From Candidatus Parcubacteria bacterium (GTDB taxonomy: Bacteria > Patescibacteriota > Minisyncoccia > Minisyncoccales > JAGLUP01), in assembly GCA_023134715.1 (NCBI GenBank), contig JAGLUP010000006.1:75305-139304 (forward strand): 64,000 bases of DNA. The letters run 5' to 3'. This document shows, piece by piece, positions 8,444 to 17,544 of the stretch. The translations under genes were made by a program, and so were the position numbers. Numbering within the stretch: position 1 is the stretch's first letter; the number at the start of each line of letters is the position of its first letter. The notes beneath the pieces are model-generated. The model saw only the letters and a program-made list of their open reading frames with translations, ran no database searches and was not told the origin of the DNA.

Positions 8444-8923
8444 TCATTTGTCTATTCTCGGAGTATGCCGCATTTCCCATCCAATCAACTCTTCGCCAAA
8501 TAATCTCATCACTTTTTTTAATTTTTCCCAATTTTGCTGGATTATCCTATTAACGTCCTCTTGATTTTCCGCTAAAATATCCCAATGATACGTCTCTCCC
8601 GGACTCGCATATAAAGAAGAATTAACATATATACTCCTCACTTTACCAAGAATCTTACTTATTCGATGATTTAATAAGAAGTTATATTTACACGCCCAAG
8701 ATTCTTCTATGGGAATATTCTGTTTACCTTGCGGAATAACCTCAAAATTTATTTTTACTATTCCGCATTTGTCACACTGATAATATCTCCGATTAAGAAA
8801 TATTAATTCTCCTCCACACTCACATTTTATTTTTGCTTTTTTGAAATACCGGCAAATAATTACTATAATTGCTATTATTGCCAAAAATCCCAATCCCATC
8901 CATAATAATTCTATTTTTCCCAT
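8444..8923 (-). CDS. membrane-anchored zinc-ribbon protein
   Basis: A 159-residue protein of unrecognised family. One hydrophobic segment lies at residues 6-26 (LWMGLGFLAIIAIIVIICRY), followed by a basic stretch and a four-cysteine zinc ribbon (CECGGEL..YYQCDKCG, about residues 34-54). The remaining about 100 residues look globular and soluble (WGEELIGWEM-like end: EELIGWEMRHTPRIDK). It is probably anchored with the ribbon in the cytoplasm. The start has the strong SD GAGGTGATAAAATG, as in the plus-strand cassettes at 20-21.5 kb. It is a stand-alone unit with a strong promoter and a terminator. Confidence 0.75.
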   Translation of the reverse strand: MGKIELLWMGLGFLAIIAIIVIICRYFKKAKIKCECGGELIFLNRRYYQCDKCGIVKINFEVIPQGKQNIPIEESWACKYNFLLNHRISKILGKVRSIYVNSSLYASPGETYHWDILAENQEDVNRIIQQNWEKLKKVMRLFGEELIGWEMRHTPRIDK

Positions 8924-8989
8924 TTTATCACCTCAATTTTCAAAGACCATCAGATTAGTTAATTTGACCAATCTTCATTTGATATTAAA

Positions 8990-9018
8990 ATCTTACCAAA
9001 AGTTCTTATCATTGTCAA
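8990..9018 (-). promoter_or_regulatory. strong promoter of the zinc-ribbon membrane gene
   Basis: Minus-strand TTGACA (9013-9018), 17-bp spacer, TAAGAT (8990-8995). The -35 box overlaps the map stop codon. Confidence 0.75.
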
Positions 9019-9761
9019 ATTTTTGTCAACACCTTGCTTCCGTCTTTTGTAACAGCTATCATATGTTCAAAATGGGCGGAGAGAGAACCGTCTCTTGTTT
9101 CCCAACCAAAACCGTCTTTTGATTTTTTTATTTGCCAGCTTCCGACTGTCACCATTGGCTCCAAGCAAAAAACCATACCTTCTTTAACTTTCTCGCCTTT
9201 ATGCCTTTGCCCATAATTAGGAATTTGCGGGTCTTCGTGCAATTTTTTTCCAATTCCATGCCCGCAAAGATCTCTAACAATTCCAAAACCCTGGGACTCA
9301 ATATGTCTTTGAATTGTATTGCCAATATCTCCAATTGTAACCCCTGGCCGCATTTTTTTTATTCCACGCTTTAGCGCTTTTCTTGTAACTTGAATTAAAC
9401 GTAAAATTTCTGGTTCAACTCCGCCCACTGGAACCGTAACCGCCATATCTGCGTAATATCCCTTGTATTTAATTCCTAAATCAAGAGAAAAAATATCTCC
9501 ATTTTTTAATTCATAAGCGTTTGGCGCGCCATGAACAATCACTTGATTGACAGAAGCGCATAAAGCCGCTGGGAAGCCGTCATATCCTTTAAAAGCTGGT
9601 TTTACCCCACACTTAAAAATATGGCTTTCAGCAGCCATATTTATCTCTTTAGTAGTAATTCCCGGTTCAACCATTTTTTGCAATTCTTTCATGATTTCTG
9701 CCAGAATCCTGCCTCCTTGCGCCATTATTTTAATTTCTTCCTCTGATTTTATTGTTATCAT
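9015..9761 (-). CDS. map: methionine aminopeptidase type I
   Basis: Removes the initiator methionine from nascent proteins. The 248-residue pita-bread enzyme has all five metal ligands in family positions: Asp in FSLDLGIKYKGYYADMAV (both D), His in LCGHGIGKKLHEDP, Glu in CLEPMV and Glu in SAHFEHMIAV. It starts at 9761 with ATGA overlap to adk. The order secY-adk-map is the classic spc-operon tail, so it is probably co-transcribed with the ribosomal genes. The stop overlaps the -35 box of the next gene's promoter. Confidence 0.96.
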   Translation of the reverse strand: MITIKSEEEIKIMAQGGRILAEIMKELQKMVEPGITTKEINMAAESHIFKCGVKPAFKGYDGFPAALCASVNQVIVHGAPNAYELKNGDIFSLDLGIKYKGYYADMAVTVPVGGVEPEILRLIQVTRKALKRGIKKMRPGVTIGDIGNTIQRHIESQGFGIVRDLCGHGIGKKLHEDPQIPNYGQRHKGEKVKEGMVFCLEPMVTVGSWQIKKSKDGFGWETRDGSLSAHFEHMIAVTKDGSKVLTKI

Positions 9762-10444
9762 TTTATGGCTTTTAAAATATCTGCAAATACTTCAGCAACT
9801 GTTTGCTCTCCCTTAATTTTTTCTACTGCTAAACCTTGCTCTTTAAAATAGTTAATCAAAGGAAGAGTTCTTTCTTCATATTCTTTCAAACGAGTTTTAA
9901 TAACTTCGGGGTCATCTAACCCCTTTCTTTTGAGTAATTTTGAACCATCTAAAGGACAATTTTCAAGATTTTCTGTTTCTGAATTCCAAAGAATAGGATG
10001 GCGCATTAATTCGCAAATTCTCCTGTGAGAATTCCGCCAAATTGATTGTTCGGCTGAAAGCAAAATATTAATAACTTTAATGTTTTCTTTTCCATAAAGT
10101 TCAACTAAAACAGGAATTATTTTTTCGCCTTCGTGCATTGTTCTTGGAGAACCAGAAAAAAGAATGCTCTTTTTTTCTTTTGTCAATTCCTCAATTTTTT
10201 CTTTTACTAAATAAGTAGCAAACGGTGGTGAACATAAAACTCCTTTTAGCCATAAATCTTTTTCTTTATTCAGAAAATATTTTTCGCCATCAGCTTCTAT
10301 AAACTCGTCTTTTTCAGCGTTCATAACCCTATTTTCAATCAACTTGCTTGTTTCAAAATAGTAAAGATCAAGCTTTTCAGAAAGCAAAATCCCCTGAGTT
10401 CCTTTTCCTGCGCCTGGCTGGCCAAGTAAAATTATAATTCTCAT
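9758..10444 (-). CDS. adk: adenylate kinase family nucleoside monophosphate kinase
   Basis: Phosphorylates AMP (or a related NMP) from ATP. The 228-residue protein carries the P-loop GQPGAGKGT (residues 8-16), an NMP-binding part (YYFETSKLIEN) and a LID-like insert with RRICE followed by CPLDGSKLLKRKGLDDPE. The usual zinc-type four-Cys LID is not evident. The NMP-binding region differs from E. coli Adk (SGSPRTMHEGEK where FPR is usual), so the substrate preference is less sure than the position between secY and map suggests. It overlaps map by 4 bp and follows secY by 4 bp. Confidence 0.85.
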   Translation of the reverse strand: MRIIILLGQPGAGKGTQGILLSEKLDLYYFETSKLIENRVMNAEKDEFIEADGEKYFLNKEKDLWLKGVLCSPPFATYLVKEKIEELTKEKKSILFSGSPRTMHEGEKIIPVLVELYGKENIKVINILLSAEQSIWRNSHRRICELMRHPILWNSETENLENCPLDGSKLLKRKGLDDPEVIKTRLKEYEERTLPLINYFKEQGLAVEKIKGEQTVAEVFADILKAIK

Positions 10445-10448
10445 AAAT

Positions 10449-11735
10449 TTAAAATGTTTCGTAATCTCGCATTTGAAGCTGAGCGTTAATTTGCTTAATA
10501 GTATCTAAAACCACGCTTACTATAATAAGCAGAGAAGTGCCTCCTATCATAAAAGAAAATGTCTGAATATCAGTTAAAGCGCTGATAATAAACGGCATCA
10601 CGGCGATTGTGCTTAAAAATAAAGCTCCGAAAAATAAAACTCTATTTAAAATATAATGCAGAAAGTGCGAAGTGGATTCGCCGGGTCGAATTCCTGGCAC
10701 AAAACCACCCATTTTTTTCAAATTATCAGCAATAGCTTTTGGATCAAAAGTAACTGCTGTATAAAAATAAGTAAAAAGAAACACTAAAGCAAAATAGAAA
10801 ATCCCATAACCCAGAAGATTTGCCTGCGGGTCAAAAAAATTTCCAACGCTCTTTGCGATATCGCCTATCACGCCCGGCGTTCCTCCTAAAAAACCGGCTA
10901 TCATCCCAGGAAAAAGCATAATAGATAAAGCAAAAATTATGGGAATTACTCCGGCTGGATTAAGATTTAACGGCAGATAAGTAGAAACACCGCCATACAT
11001 CTTTGAGCCCTTTACTCTTTTAGCGTAAGAAACAGGAATATTTCGCCGCGCCTCGTTAACCAAAACAACTCCGGCAATTATAACTAAAGCCAAACCAAGA
11101 AAAAGAATATAAGAAGGAGCCATGGAAACATCCCAGTTAATTAAACTCTGCCTGATTGACATTGGAAAACCAGAAATAATTCCAGCAAAAATCAAAAGGG
11201 AAACGCCATTGCCAATCCCCTTCTCTGAAATTAATTCTCCTAACCACATTAGAAACAAAGCCCCTGCTGTAATAGTTAAAATTGATGTTATGAATAAAAC
11301 TGGAGAAAGAGAACCTATTATATTCTGCCGCTGAAACAGGGTTAGCATCGCAAAACCCTGAAGAATAGCTAACGGCACGGTCAAAATTCTTCCATATTGA
11401 TTAAATTTCTGCCTACCTGCTTCTCCTTCTTCTTTATACATTTTTTCCAGCTGAGGAAAAATCATTGTTAATAACTGTAAAATAATAACTCCTGTGATAT
11501 AAGGTCCCAATCCAAGCATTACAATAGAAAGTCGCTCTAATGCTCCGCCAGTAAAAAGATTCATAAGACCAAGCATTTGATTCCCTGCAAAAAAATTCCT
11601 TAAATTCTCTATGTCTATACCAGGAATCGGGATATTAGCCATTATTCTAAAAACAACAAAAATCCCCAAGACAAACAGAATCTTATTGCGTAAATCCTTT
11701 ATTTTGAAAATTTGAGTAAACTTGTTTAATAACAT
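10449..11735 (-). CDS. secY: protein translocase subunit SecY
   Basis: Channel subunit of the Sec translocon in the inner membrane. The 428 residues include about ten transmembrane helices, the plug-proximal IPIPGIDIENLRNFF, the GLGPYITGVIILQLL segment, and the C-terminal GIRPGESTSHFLHYILNR region. Length is normal. It lies downstream of rplO by 10 bp as in most spc operons. The word AGCAAAGCGAA sits directly before its ATG, as it does before rplO and rpsL. Confidence 0.97.
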   Translation of the reverse strand: MLLNKFTQIFKIKDLRNKILFVLGIFVVFRIMANIPIPGIDIENLRNFFAGNQMLGLMNLFTGGALERLSIVMLGLGPYITGVIILQLLTMIFPQLEKMYKEEGEAGRQKFNQYGRILTVPLAILQGFAMLTLFQRQNIIGSLSPVLFITSILTITAGALFLMWLGELISEKGIGNGVSLLIFAGIISGFPMSIRQSLINWDVSMAPSYILFLGLALVIIAGVVLVNEARRNIPVSYAKRVKGSKMYGGVSTYLPLNLNPAGVIPIIFALSIMLFPGMIAGFLGGTPGVIGDIAKSVGNFFDPQANLLGYGIFYFALVFLFTYFYTAVTFDPKAIADNLKKMGGFVPGIRPGESTSHFLHYILNRVLFFGALFLSTIAVMPFIISALTDIQTFSFMIGGTSLLIIVSVVLDTIKQINAQLQMRDYETF

Positions 11736-11745
11736 ATTCGCTTTG

Positions 11746-12198
11746 CTATTTTACTTCGCCGCCTGCTTTCTCCACTTTTTCCTTTGCTGTTTTTGACACC
11801 TCGCACCTTTCTATTGTAAATTTTTTAGTAAGCTCTCCTTTTCCCAAAATCTTTACTCTTGGCGTCTTTCCTTTTATTTTACTAATTATTTCCCTTTTAA
11901 GCAATACTGCTGGATTTATCTTTTCTCCAGTTTTAAATTTATTCTCCAAAATTTCTATATTTAAAATAGTAATTTTTCCCGCCTTGCGGGATCCGCCTTT
12001 GGTGGAGGATTTTCTTTTATATCCTCTTAATTTATGATATTTTTTAATCAACTCTCTAATAATCGGCTGAAATTTTCTTCCAGCTCGAGATTTCTGACCT
12101 TTTACTCCACGGCCAGAATAAGTGCCCCGTTTGCCGCCTCTGGCAATCCGTTTCTTTGTCTTTGGTTTATGTTTTGGTTTTACTTCGTGTAGTTGCAT
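11746..12198 (-). CDS. rplO: 50S ribosomal protein L15
   Basis: Assembly protein of the large subunit. About 150 residues with the glycine/lysine-rich N-terminus (KRIARGGKRGTYSGRGVKGQ) and the C-terminal VKILGKGELTKKFTIE. The ATG at 12198 (MQLHEVKP) is preferred; a TTG five codons upstream is possible. It directly follows rpsE with no rpmD (L30) gene between, which is a marker of CPR genomes. Confidence 0.96.
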   Translation of the reverse strand: MQLHEVKPKHKPKTKKRIARGGKRGTYSGRGVKGQKSRAGRKFQPIIRELIKKYHKLRGYKRKSSTKGGSRKAGKITILNIEILENKFKTGEKINPAVLLKREIISKIKGKTPRVKILGKGELTKKFTIERCEVSKTAKEKVEKAGGEVK

Positions 12199-12253
12199 AT
12201 TCGCTTTGCTCAAAATTTAAAATTTTTAATCTTTAATCTTTTTTAATTTTTAT

Positions 12254-12757
12254 TTATGGTTTTTCTTTTTTAGTTTTTAGTCTTTCATTCAATTTTAGCT
12301 TTTCCAATGCTAAAATTGTGGCTTTAGCATTATTCAGTTTATTCCGAGATCTTGATAAAATTTTTGAAGAAATGTTTTTTATTCCGGCTAAAGTGCAAAT
12401 TACCCTTACTGTGCCGCCGGCGACTAACCCTCTCCCTTTTTTTTGTGGCTTAAGAAGAACCTTAGCCGCGCCAAACTTTGCTTCTGTTTGATAAGATATA
12501 GTATCATTAGAAATTGGAACAACCTTTACATTCTTTTTGGCTTTCTTGGTGGCTTTTTCTACTGCCTTGGCAACATCTAATCCTTTGGCAACCCCTAACC
12601 CGACCTTGCCTTTTTTATCTCCAACAACCATTACTGCGCGAAATTTAAAACGCTTTCCTCCCCTAGTAACCCTTGTAACTCTTGTCAAATCTAAAAGCTT
12701 GGATTCAAATCCATCTTTTGGTTCTTCTCTTCTTTTTTGAAATTTTTGTTTAAACAT
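12254..12757 (-). CDS. rpsE: 30S ribosomal protein S5
   Basis: Decoding-fidelity protein of the small subunit. 167 residues with the double-stranded RNA-binding start (LLDLTRVTRVTRGGKRFKFR), GDKKGKVGLGVAKGLDVAKAV and the C-terminal GGTVRVICTLAGIKNISSKI. It lies 4 bp downstream of rplR. Confidence 0.97.
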   Translation of the reverse strand: MFKQKFQKRREEPKDGFESKLLDLTRVTRVTRGGKRFKFRAVMVVGDKKGKVGLGVAKGLDVAKAVEKATKKAKKNVKVVPISNDTISYQTEAKFGAAKVLLKPQKKGRGLVAGGTVRVICTLAGIKNISSKILSRSRNKLNNAKATILALEKLKLNERLKTKKEKP

Positions 12758-12761
12758 GTTT

Positions 12762-13106
12762 TTAGAATTGTAGTCCTCCTTCTCTTGCCCCCTCAGCTAA
12801 TGCCTTTACTCTTCCATGATATTTAAACCCTCCTCTGTCAAAAATAATTTTTTTAATCTTTTTTTCCAACGCTTTTTCTGCAATCAATTTTCCTATCTCA
12901 CGAGCTATTACTGTTTTTTCTGCCTTTTTTTTCACATCATTGTCCTTTGCTGTAATAAGAATTTTGCCTTTTTCATCATCAATTAATTGAGCATAAATAT
13001 GTTTATTTGAACGAAAAACAGAAAGCCGAGGAACCGTTTTAGTGCCTTTTATTCTTGCTCTAATTTTTTTATGACGTTTAACTCTTTTTTGTTGTTTTTC
13101 TAACAT
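12762..13106 (-). CDS. rplR: 50S ribosomal protein L18
   Basis: Binds 5S rRNA in the central protuberance. 114 residues with RPRLSVFRSNKH-type core (VPRLSVFRSNKHIYAQLIDD), an AREIGKLIAEKA helix and the C-terminal FDRGGFKYHGRVKALAEGAR. Normal length and spc position. Confidence 0.97.
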   Translation of the reverse strand: MLEKQQKRVKRHKKIRARIKGTKTVPRLSVFRSNKHIYAQLIDDEKGKILITAKDNDVKKKAEKTVIAREIGKLIAEKALEKKIKKIIFDRGGFKYHGRVKALAEGAREGGLQF

Positions 13107-13118
13107 ATTATAAAAATT

Positions 13119-13661
13119 TTATTCTGCTGTTGCCGCTTTTTTCCCTACTTTCCTCCTTACTATTTCTCCTACATATCTAATTCCTTTGCCCTTATAGGGC
13201 TCTGGAGGCCGAATTTTCCTAATATTAGCGGCGACTTGACCTACTAATCCTTTGTCAATTCCTTTAATAGAAATAATATTCTTATTTACTAAAAATTCTA
13301 TTCCCTCTGGACAATCTACTTTTACTGAATGAGAAAAGCCAACTTTCAACACTAAATCACTCCCCTCTAAAGAAGCTTGATAACCTATGCCCTGAATTTC
13401 CAATTCTTTTTGAAAACCATCAGTTACTCCTATGAGCATATTAGCTATCAGTGCTCTTATTAAGCCCCAAAGAGCTGGCGCTTTCTTAGTCGCTAACTGG
13501 GTGGCAACAAAAACTTTCCCATCTTTTACATCTACCTTAATCTCATTGGGAATAACTCGAAAAAGCTCGCCTTTTGGGCCCTTCACAATTACCTTTTGGC
13601 TTTCTATTTTAATTTCCACTTTATCTGGTATTTCAATTGGTTTTTTTCCTATTCTTGACAT
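13119..13661 (-). CDS. rplF: 50S ribosomal protein L6
   Basis: Large-subunit protein near the factor-binding site. 180 residues in two similar halves, ending in the conserved RPPEPYKGKGIRYVGE. The start MSRIGKKPIEIP at 13661 lies just past the rpsH stop; a start 5 codons upstream would overlap rpsH. Confidence 0.97.
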   Translation of the reverse strand: MSRIGKKPIEIPDKVEIKIESQKVIVKGPKGELFRVIPNEIKVDVKDGKVFVATQLATKKAPALWGLIRALIANMLIGVTDGFQKELEIQGIGYQASLEGSDLVLKVGFSHSVKVDCPEGIEFLVNKNIISIKGIDKGLVGQVAANIRKIRPPEPYKGKGIRYVGEIVRRKVGKKAATAE

Positions 13662-13662
13662 A

Positions 13663-14064
13663 TTACCAAATTTCACAGATAATTTCTCCTCCTAATTTTT
13701 TCTTTCTTGCCTCTCCTCCAATCATCAGACCTTTTGGCGTAGAAATTATAATCAGTCCCTCTCCGCCCCTAACCAATCTTATTTCTTTATATCCGACATA
13801 AATCCTTTGGCCTGGCTTTGAAACTCTTTTTATCTCAGAAATTACCGGTATTTTATTTTTATAATTCAAAGTAATCTCTATTACTGCTTTTGTTCTTTTT
13901 TTAAATCTCTTTTTCTTTTTATCAATTTTTTTAATTAATCCCTGGTTCTCTAAAATTTTAGCGATTTCATATTTTACTTTAGAAAAAGGAACAGTCACTG
14001 TTGGGTGAGCAACTTTTTGAGCGTTTTTTATTCGATTTAACATATCGCTAATTGGATCTACCAT
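13663..14064 (-). CDS. rpsH: 30S ribosomal protein S8
   Basis: Central-domain assembly protein of 16S rRNA. 133 residues: [14 protein letters not shown] at the N-terminus, [18 protein letters not shown], and the C-terminal [20 protein letters not shown] with GGEIICEIW. It overlaps the rpsN stop by 7 bp. S8 is the usual spc-operon autoregulator, but no mRNA site was resolved here. Confidence 0.97.
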   Translation of the reverse strand: MVDPISDMLNRIKNAQKVAHPTVTVPFSKVKYEIAKILENQGLIKKIDKKKKRFKKRTKAVIEITLNYKNKIPVISEIKRVSKPGQRIYVGYKEIRLVRGGEGLIIISTPKGLMIGGEARKKKLGGEIICEIW

Positions 14065-14243
14065 GATGATTTTTTTATTCCTGGAATTAATCCTTTATTT
14101 GCCATTTCTCGAAAGCATATTCGACATAAACCAAATTTGCGAATATAGCCATTTTTTCTACCGCACTTAAAACAGCGCCGAACAATCCGAGAACTGAATT
14201 TAGGTTTTTTCTTTGCCTTTACTATTAATGATTTCTTAGCCAT
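14058..14243 (-). CDS. rpsN: 30S ribosomal protein S14, zinc-binding type
   Basis: A 61-residue short (type Z) S14. The two CxxC pairs, [11 protein letters not shown] and [11 protein letters not shown], form a zinc ribbon. Overlaps both neighbours by a few bases. Confidence 0.97.
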   Translation of the reverse strand: MAKKSLIVKAKKKPKFSSRIVRRCFKCGRKNGYIRKFGLCRICFREMANKGLIPGIKKSSW

Positions 14244-14799
14244 TTTTTTTGATTGGGAATCCCATTAATTTTAATAATTCCAGCCCCTGCTCTTTTGTTT
14301 TGGCTGTTGTCGCGACTATTACTTCAAATCCAAAAATAAATTTGGATTTTTCCGGGGCAATTTCTGGAAAACAAATATGCTCTTTTATTCCAATAGTTAA
14401 ATTTCCATTTTTATCAACCGAACTTGATTTAATTCCTTGAAAATCTCGAGACCGAGGAAGGGCAATATCAATAAGCCGCGACAAAAAATCATACATTTTT
14501 TTTCTTCTTAAGGTTATTTTTATTCCCACGAATACGCCCTGTCTGATTTTAAAACCAGCTATCGATTTCTTAGCTTGCGTTAATACTGATTTTTGTCCTG
14601 TAATTAAAGTTAAATCATCAGAAATGCTTTTCCAAACTTTCTCTTGCTCTTTAGATGTTTTCCCGCTAATCAAGCGACCAAAACTATTATTTACTACCAC
14701 TTTCTCAATTTTAGGAACAGCCATTGGATTAGTATATCCGAGTTTTTCCATCATCGCTGGAATTACTTCTTTTTTGTATTTTTCTTGCAAACTTGTCAT
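14236..14799 (-). CDS. rplE: 50S ribosomal protein L5
   Basis: 5S rRNA-binding protein of the central protuberance. 187 residues with [37 protein letters not shown], the [10 protein letters not shown] block and a C-terminal [14 protein letters not shown]. The start MTSLQEKY at 14799 shares an ATGA with the rplX stop; a longer in-frame start exists but overlaps rplX by 16 more bases. Confidence 0.97.
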   Translation of the reverse strand: MTSLQEKYKKEVIPAMMEKLGYTNPMAVPKIEKVVVNNSFGRLISGKTSKEQEKVWKSISDDLTLITGQKSVLTQAKKSIAGFKIRQGVFVGIKITLRRKKMYDFLSRLIDIALPRSRDFQGIKSSSVDKNGNLTIGIKEHICFPEIAPEKSKFIFGFEVIVATTAKTKEQGLELLKLMGFPIKKNG

Positions 14800-15101
14800 A
14801 TTTTTGCTTTGCATTTTTTACAAATTCTATATTTCTTTTTTGCTTCAATTATGTACCCTACGCGAACTGCTTTGCCGCACTTAGGACAAATTAATTTTAT
14901 ATTAGAAACAGAAATTGGAGCAGGCGCTTCTACTATTTGCCCTTTTTCTCCTTGTTTCTTTGGTCGAGTATGCTTTTTTCTAATATTTACCCCTTCTATC
15001 AAAACTTTTCTTTGTTTAGGAAAAACTCTAAGAATTTTATCTTTTTTTCCTTTATCCTTGCCAGATATTATTAATACTATATCATTTTTATGGATTTTCA
15101 T
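14796..15101 (-). CDS. rplX: 50S ribosomal protein L24
   Basis: Early assembly initiator of the large subunit. 101 residues with a KOW motif ([18 protein letters not shown]) and, at the C-terminus, a four-Cys zinc-ribbon-like stretch ([20 protein letters not shown]). ATGA overlap with rplE and a 4-bp overlap with rplN. Confidence 0.96.
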   Translation of the reverse strand: MKIHKNDIVLIISGKDKGKKDKILRVFPKQRKVLIEGVNIRKKHTRPKKQGEKGQIVEAPAPISVSNIKLICPKCGKAVRVGYIIEAKKKYRICKKCKAKI

Positions 15102-15469
15102 AGGACTTCTGGAGCTAATGTTACGATTTTCTCAAATCCTTTTTCTCTTAATTCTCTGGGTACTGGTCCAAAAATTCTTCCTCCTTTCGGATTTTTTGTT
15201 TTCGCGTCTAAAATTACTGCCGCATTCTCATCAAAACGAATATAAGAACCATCAACTCTTTTAAAAGCTCTTTTTTGTCTTACTATTACCGCTCTCACTT
15301 TATCATGTTTTTTCACCGGTCTTCTTGGCTCAGCTTTTTTAACAGAAACAACAATAATATCGCCAATTTGCGCGTATCTTCTCTTAGAACCGCCTAAAAC
15401 CTTAAAACACTGGATAATTTTAGCTCCAGTATTATCAGCAACTTTTAACATTGTTTGCGCTTGAATCAT
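15098..15469 (-). CDS. rplN: 50S ribosomal protein L14
   Basis: Large-subunit interface protein. 123 residues: [56 protein letters not shown], and the conserved [19 protein letters not shown]. Start chosen at MIQAQTML (15469), where ATG overlaps the rpsQ stop. Confidence 0.97.
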   Translation of the reverse strand: MIQAQTMLKVADNTGAKIIQCFKVLGGSKRRYAQIGDIIVVSVKKAEPRRPVKKHDKVRAVIVRQKRAFKRVDGSYIRFDENAAVILDAKTKNPKGGRIFGPVPRELREKGFEKIVTLAPEVL

Positions 15470-15699
15470 ATTTTTGACACTACTCTCCACCTTTTATCTT
15501 TACTTATTGGTCGTGTTTCTTCAATAATAACTTTATCGCCTGTTTTATATTCCTGCTTCTCGTCATGAGCTTTGTATTTCTTATGAACTTTATATCTTTT
15601 CTTATACTTTGGGTGTTCTTTTATACGTTCTACTCTAACTACAGCTGTCTTTGACATTTTAGTTGATGTTACTATTCCTGTTAATTGACGTTTTGGCAT
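15466..15699 (-). CDS. rpsQ: 30S ribosomal protein S17
   Basis: 5'-domain binding protein of 16S rRNA. 77 residues: [28 protein letters not shown]-type block ([19 protein letters not shown]) and [18 protein letters not shown]. Normal length and place after rpmC. Confidence 0.97.
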   Translation of the reverse strand: MPKRQLTGIVTSTKMSKTAVVRVERIKEHPKYKKRYKVHKKYKAHDEKQEYKTGDKVIIEETRPISKDKRWRVVSKI

Positions 15700-15703
15700 A
15701 AAT

Positions 15704-15880
15704 TTATTTTAAAATAGTTAAAATTCTGGCAATATCTTTTCTGACTTGCCTAATTTCTCTTACATTTTTTATTTTCCCTGAAGCTAAATCAAACCGCATT
15801 TGCCGCAATTCTTCTTGATTATCCATCAAAAGCTTTTGTAATTCTTTTTGAGATTTCTGTTTTAATTCTGTTATTTTCAT
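15704..15880 (-). CDS. rpmC: 50S ribosomal protein L29
   Basis: A 58-residue all-helical protein near the exit tunnel. The translation begins [18 protein letters not shown] and contains [20 protein letters not shown], the L29 signature. The ATG at 15880 overlaps the rplP stop (ATGA) and the stop is 4 bp before rpsQ. It fills what would otherwise be an unexplained gap between rplP and rpsQ. Confidence 0.95.
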   Translation of the reverse strand: MKITELKQKSQKELQKLLMDNQEELRQMRFDLASGKIKNVREIRQVRKDIARILTILK

Positions 15881-16284
15881 GCTCGCGTTATAAATTTAGT
15901 TTTTACTGGTAATTTTATCGCTGCATCTTTAAACGCTTCTTTCGCTTTTTCTTCTTCTACGCCGTCTAATTCAAAAATAATCCTACCTGGCTTTACTGGA
16001 AAAACATAATGGTCAACGGTTCCTTTCCCTCCGCCCATTGGAACCTCTGTTCCTTTTCTGGTTACTGGTTTGAATGGAAAAATTCTAATCCAAAGCTTTC
16101 CTCCTTTCCTGATATATCTGATTATGACCCTTCTCGCCGCTTCAATCTGGCGGGAATTAATCCATTTCGCCTCTAATATCTTAAGACCGTAATTCCCAAA
16201 AGCTAACTCGCTTCCTCGAGTTTCATTTCCTTTTGAACGACCCTTTCTCCATTTACGATGTTTGACCTTTTTTGGTAATAACAT
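15877..16284 (-). CDS. rplP: 50S ribosomal protein L16
   Basis: Peptidyl-transferase-proximal protein. 135 residues: [60 protein letters not shown] and [20 protein letters not shown]. Overlaps rpmC by 4 bp. Confidence 0.97.
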   Translation of the reverse strand: MLLPKKVKHRKWRKGRSKGNETRGSELAFGNYGLKILEAKWINSRQIEAARRVIIRYIRKGGKLWIRIFPFKPVTRKGTEVPMGGGKGTVDHYVFPVKPGRIIFELDGVEEEKAKEAFKDAAIKLPVKTKFITRA

Positions 16285-16294
16285 GTTCAGTTTT

Positions 16295-16936
16295 TCATTT
16301 AGTAAACTCTTCGCCTTTATATATCCATACTTTTACTCCTATCACTCCATAGGTGCAATGAGCGTTTGCTGTTCCATAATCAATCCTTGCTCTTATGGTC
16401 TGAAGAGGAAGCCTGCCTTCTTTCAGCCACTCAGTTCTAGCAATCTCTGCGCCATTCAACCGTCCGGACAGTTCAATTTTTGCTCCTTTTGCCTCTTTAT
16501 TGGCCATAATTTTTTGCAATGCCTGCTTTAATACTCTTCTATAGGCAAACCTCTTCTCTATTTGTTGAGCAGCCCATTGGCTGGTTAAAACAGCATTTGT
16601 CCAAAAATCTTTGATTTCTCTAACATCTAATTTTAATTCACGCTTGCCTACTTTAATTTCTTTTTCTAATCTCTTTTTTATTTGTTCAATTCCTTTTCCT
16701 CCCCGCCCAATAATTAAACCAGGTCTGGCAGTATTTATGATAACGCTCAACTTGTTGGGAAAACGTTCAATTTCGATTCTTTCTATCCATGCGTCTTTTA
16801 ATGTTTTTTCTAAAAATTCTCTAATCCTAAAATCCTCTTCCAGATATTTAGCAAGATTCGCCTTACTTACCCAGCGAGAATCCCAGTCAGTTATTTTTTT
16901 TATTCTAAAAATTCTTGGATGAACTTTGTGAGTCAT
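16295..16936 (-). CDS. rpsC: 30S ribosomal protein S3
   Basis: mRNA-entry protein of the small subunit. 213 residues: [20 protein letters not shown], a KH domain with [20 protein letters not shown], and the C-terminal [20 protein letters not shown]. The N-terminus reads VHPRIFR where most bacteria have VHPHGFRLG, a small variation. Confidence 0.97.
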   Translation of the reverse strand: MTHKVHPRIFRIKKITDWDSRWVSKANLAKYLEEDFRIREFLEKTLKDAWIERIEIERFPNKLSVIINTARPGLIIGRGGKGIEQIKKRLEKEIKVGKRELKLDVREIKDFWTNAVLTSQWAAQQIEKRFAYRRVLKQALQKIMANKEAKGAKIELSGRLNGAEIARTEWLKEGRLPLQTIRARIDYGTANAHCTYGVIGVKVWIYKGEEFTK

Positions 16937-16974
16937 ATGAATTTAGTGTTTAGTTTAGCTTCGGTTTGGTGTAT

Positions 16975-17505
16975 CTAGAAGGCTTTTCTTCTAAATACTT
17001 TTTTTGAACTTTTTTCTACTTCGCCCGCCGTAGCTTTAGCGAAGGCGGGTCTCTTCTCAAATCCAACCTTTGGTTTTCTTTCCTTGCCCGCCTGAATGCC
17101 CGCAGGGCTTTCGGCGGGTTCTTTCTTAATTTCTTCAGTCTTCTTCTTGACTATTTTTTTCTTTTTTCCTTTTTCTATTTCATCTAATACTAAAGTGATA
17201 TGGGATGTCTTTTTTTGTATAGGGGCTGTCTGCCCTCTTGAACGCGGTCTCCATCTCTTAAGCTTTGGTCCTTCGTCTACTGTAATTTTGGAAATATAAA
17301 GATTCAACTCATCTAATTGAAAATCATTTTTAGCGCTGACCACGGCTGAATTCAAAAGTTTTAATAAGGATATAACAGCTTTTTTTACGGTAAAATTTAA
17401 AATAGCTTGAGCTTCGTCAATTTTTTTTCCACGAATCAAATCCGCAACTAATCGAACTTTCCTCGGCGCAATTCTTAAATGTTTAAGTTTAACTGTAATA
17501 GACAT
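16975..17505 (-). CDS. rplV: 50S ribosomal protein L22 with repeat-derived C-terminal tail
   Basis: Lines the polypeptide exit tunnel. Residues 1-110 are normal L22 (LKHLRIAPRKVRLVADLIRG, VDEGPKLKRWRPRSRGQT). The roughly 66 residues that follow are a lysine/glutamate-rich tail not found in ordinary L22. It contains EPAESPAGIQAGKE and RPAFAKATAGEVEKS, both encoded by GC-rich inverted repeats (17087-17118 and 17024-17049). The tail probably extends outside the ribosome. A MITE-like repeat lies just upstream, between rpsS and this gene. Confidence 0.95.
   Translation of the reverse strand: MSITVKLKHLRIAPRKVRLVADLIRGKKIDEAQAILNFTVKKAVISLLKLLNSAVVSAKNDFQLDELNLYISKITVDEGPKLKRWRPRSRGQTAPIQKKTSHITLVLDEIEKGKKKKIVKKKTEEIKKEPAESPAGIQAGKERKPKVGFEKRPAFAKATAGEVEKSSKKVFRRKAF
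17024..17049. repeat. GC-rich inverted repeat inside rplV (encodes AFAKATAGE)
   Basis: CCCGCC and GGCGGG arms flank GTAGCTTTAGCGAA. The read-through peptide is PAFAKATAGE in L22. The GC-rich composition stands out from the AT-rich surroundings. Confidence 0.7.
17087..17118. repeat. second GC-rich inverted repeat inside rplV
   Basis: CCCGCC and GGCGGG arms with an inner GCCC-GCA-GGGC hairpin. Encodes PAESPAGIQAG in the L22 tail. Confidence 0.65.
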
Positions 17506-17544
17506 ATATAATAATAAAATTTCTAATTTCTAATTTCTAAATAA

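Noticed and set aside
13659-13676. Overlap of rplF with rpsH
   Set aside because: It is only created by an upstream alternative start; the family start MSRIGKKP gives no overlap.
14644-15264. 206-aa plus-strand ORF over rplE-rplX-rplN
   Set aside because: It overlaps three certain ribosomal genes on the opposite strand and is rich in Phe and Leu, as antisense frames to lysine-rich genes are.
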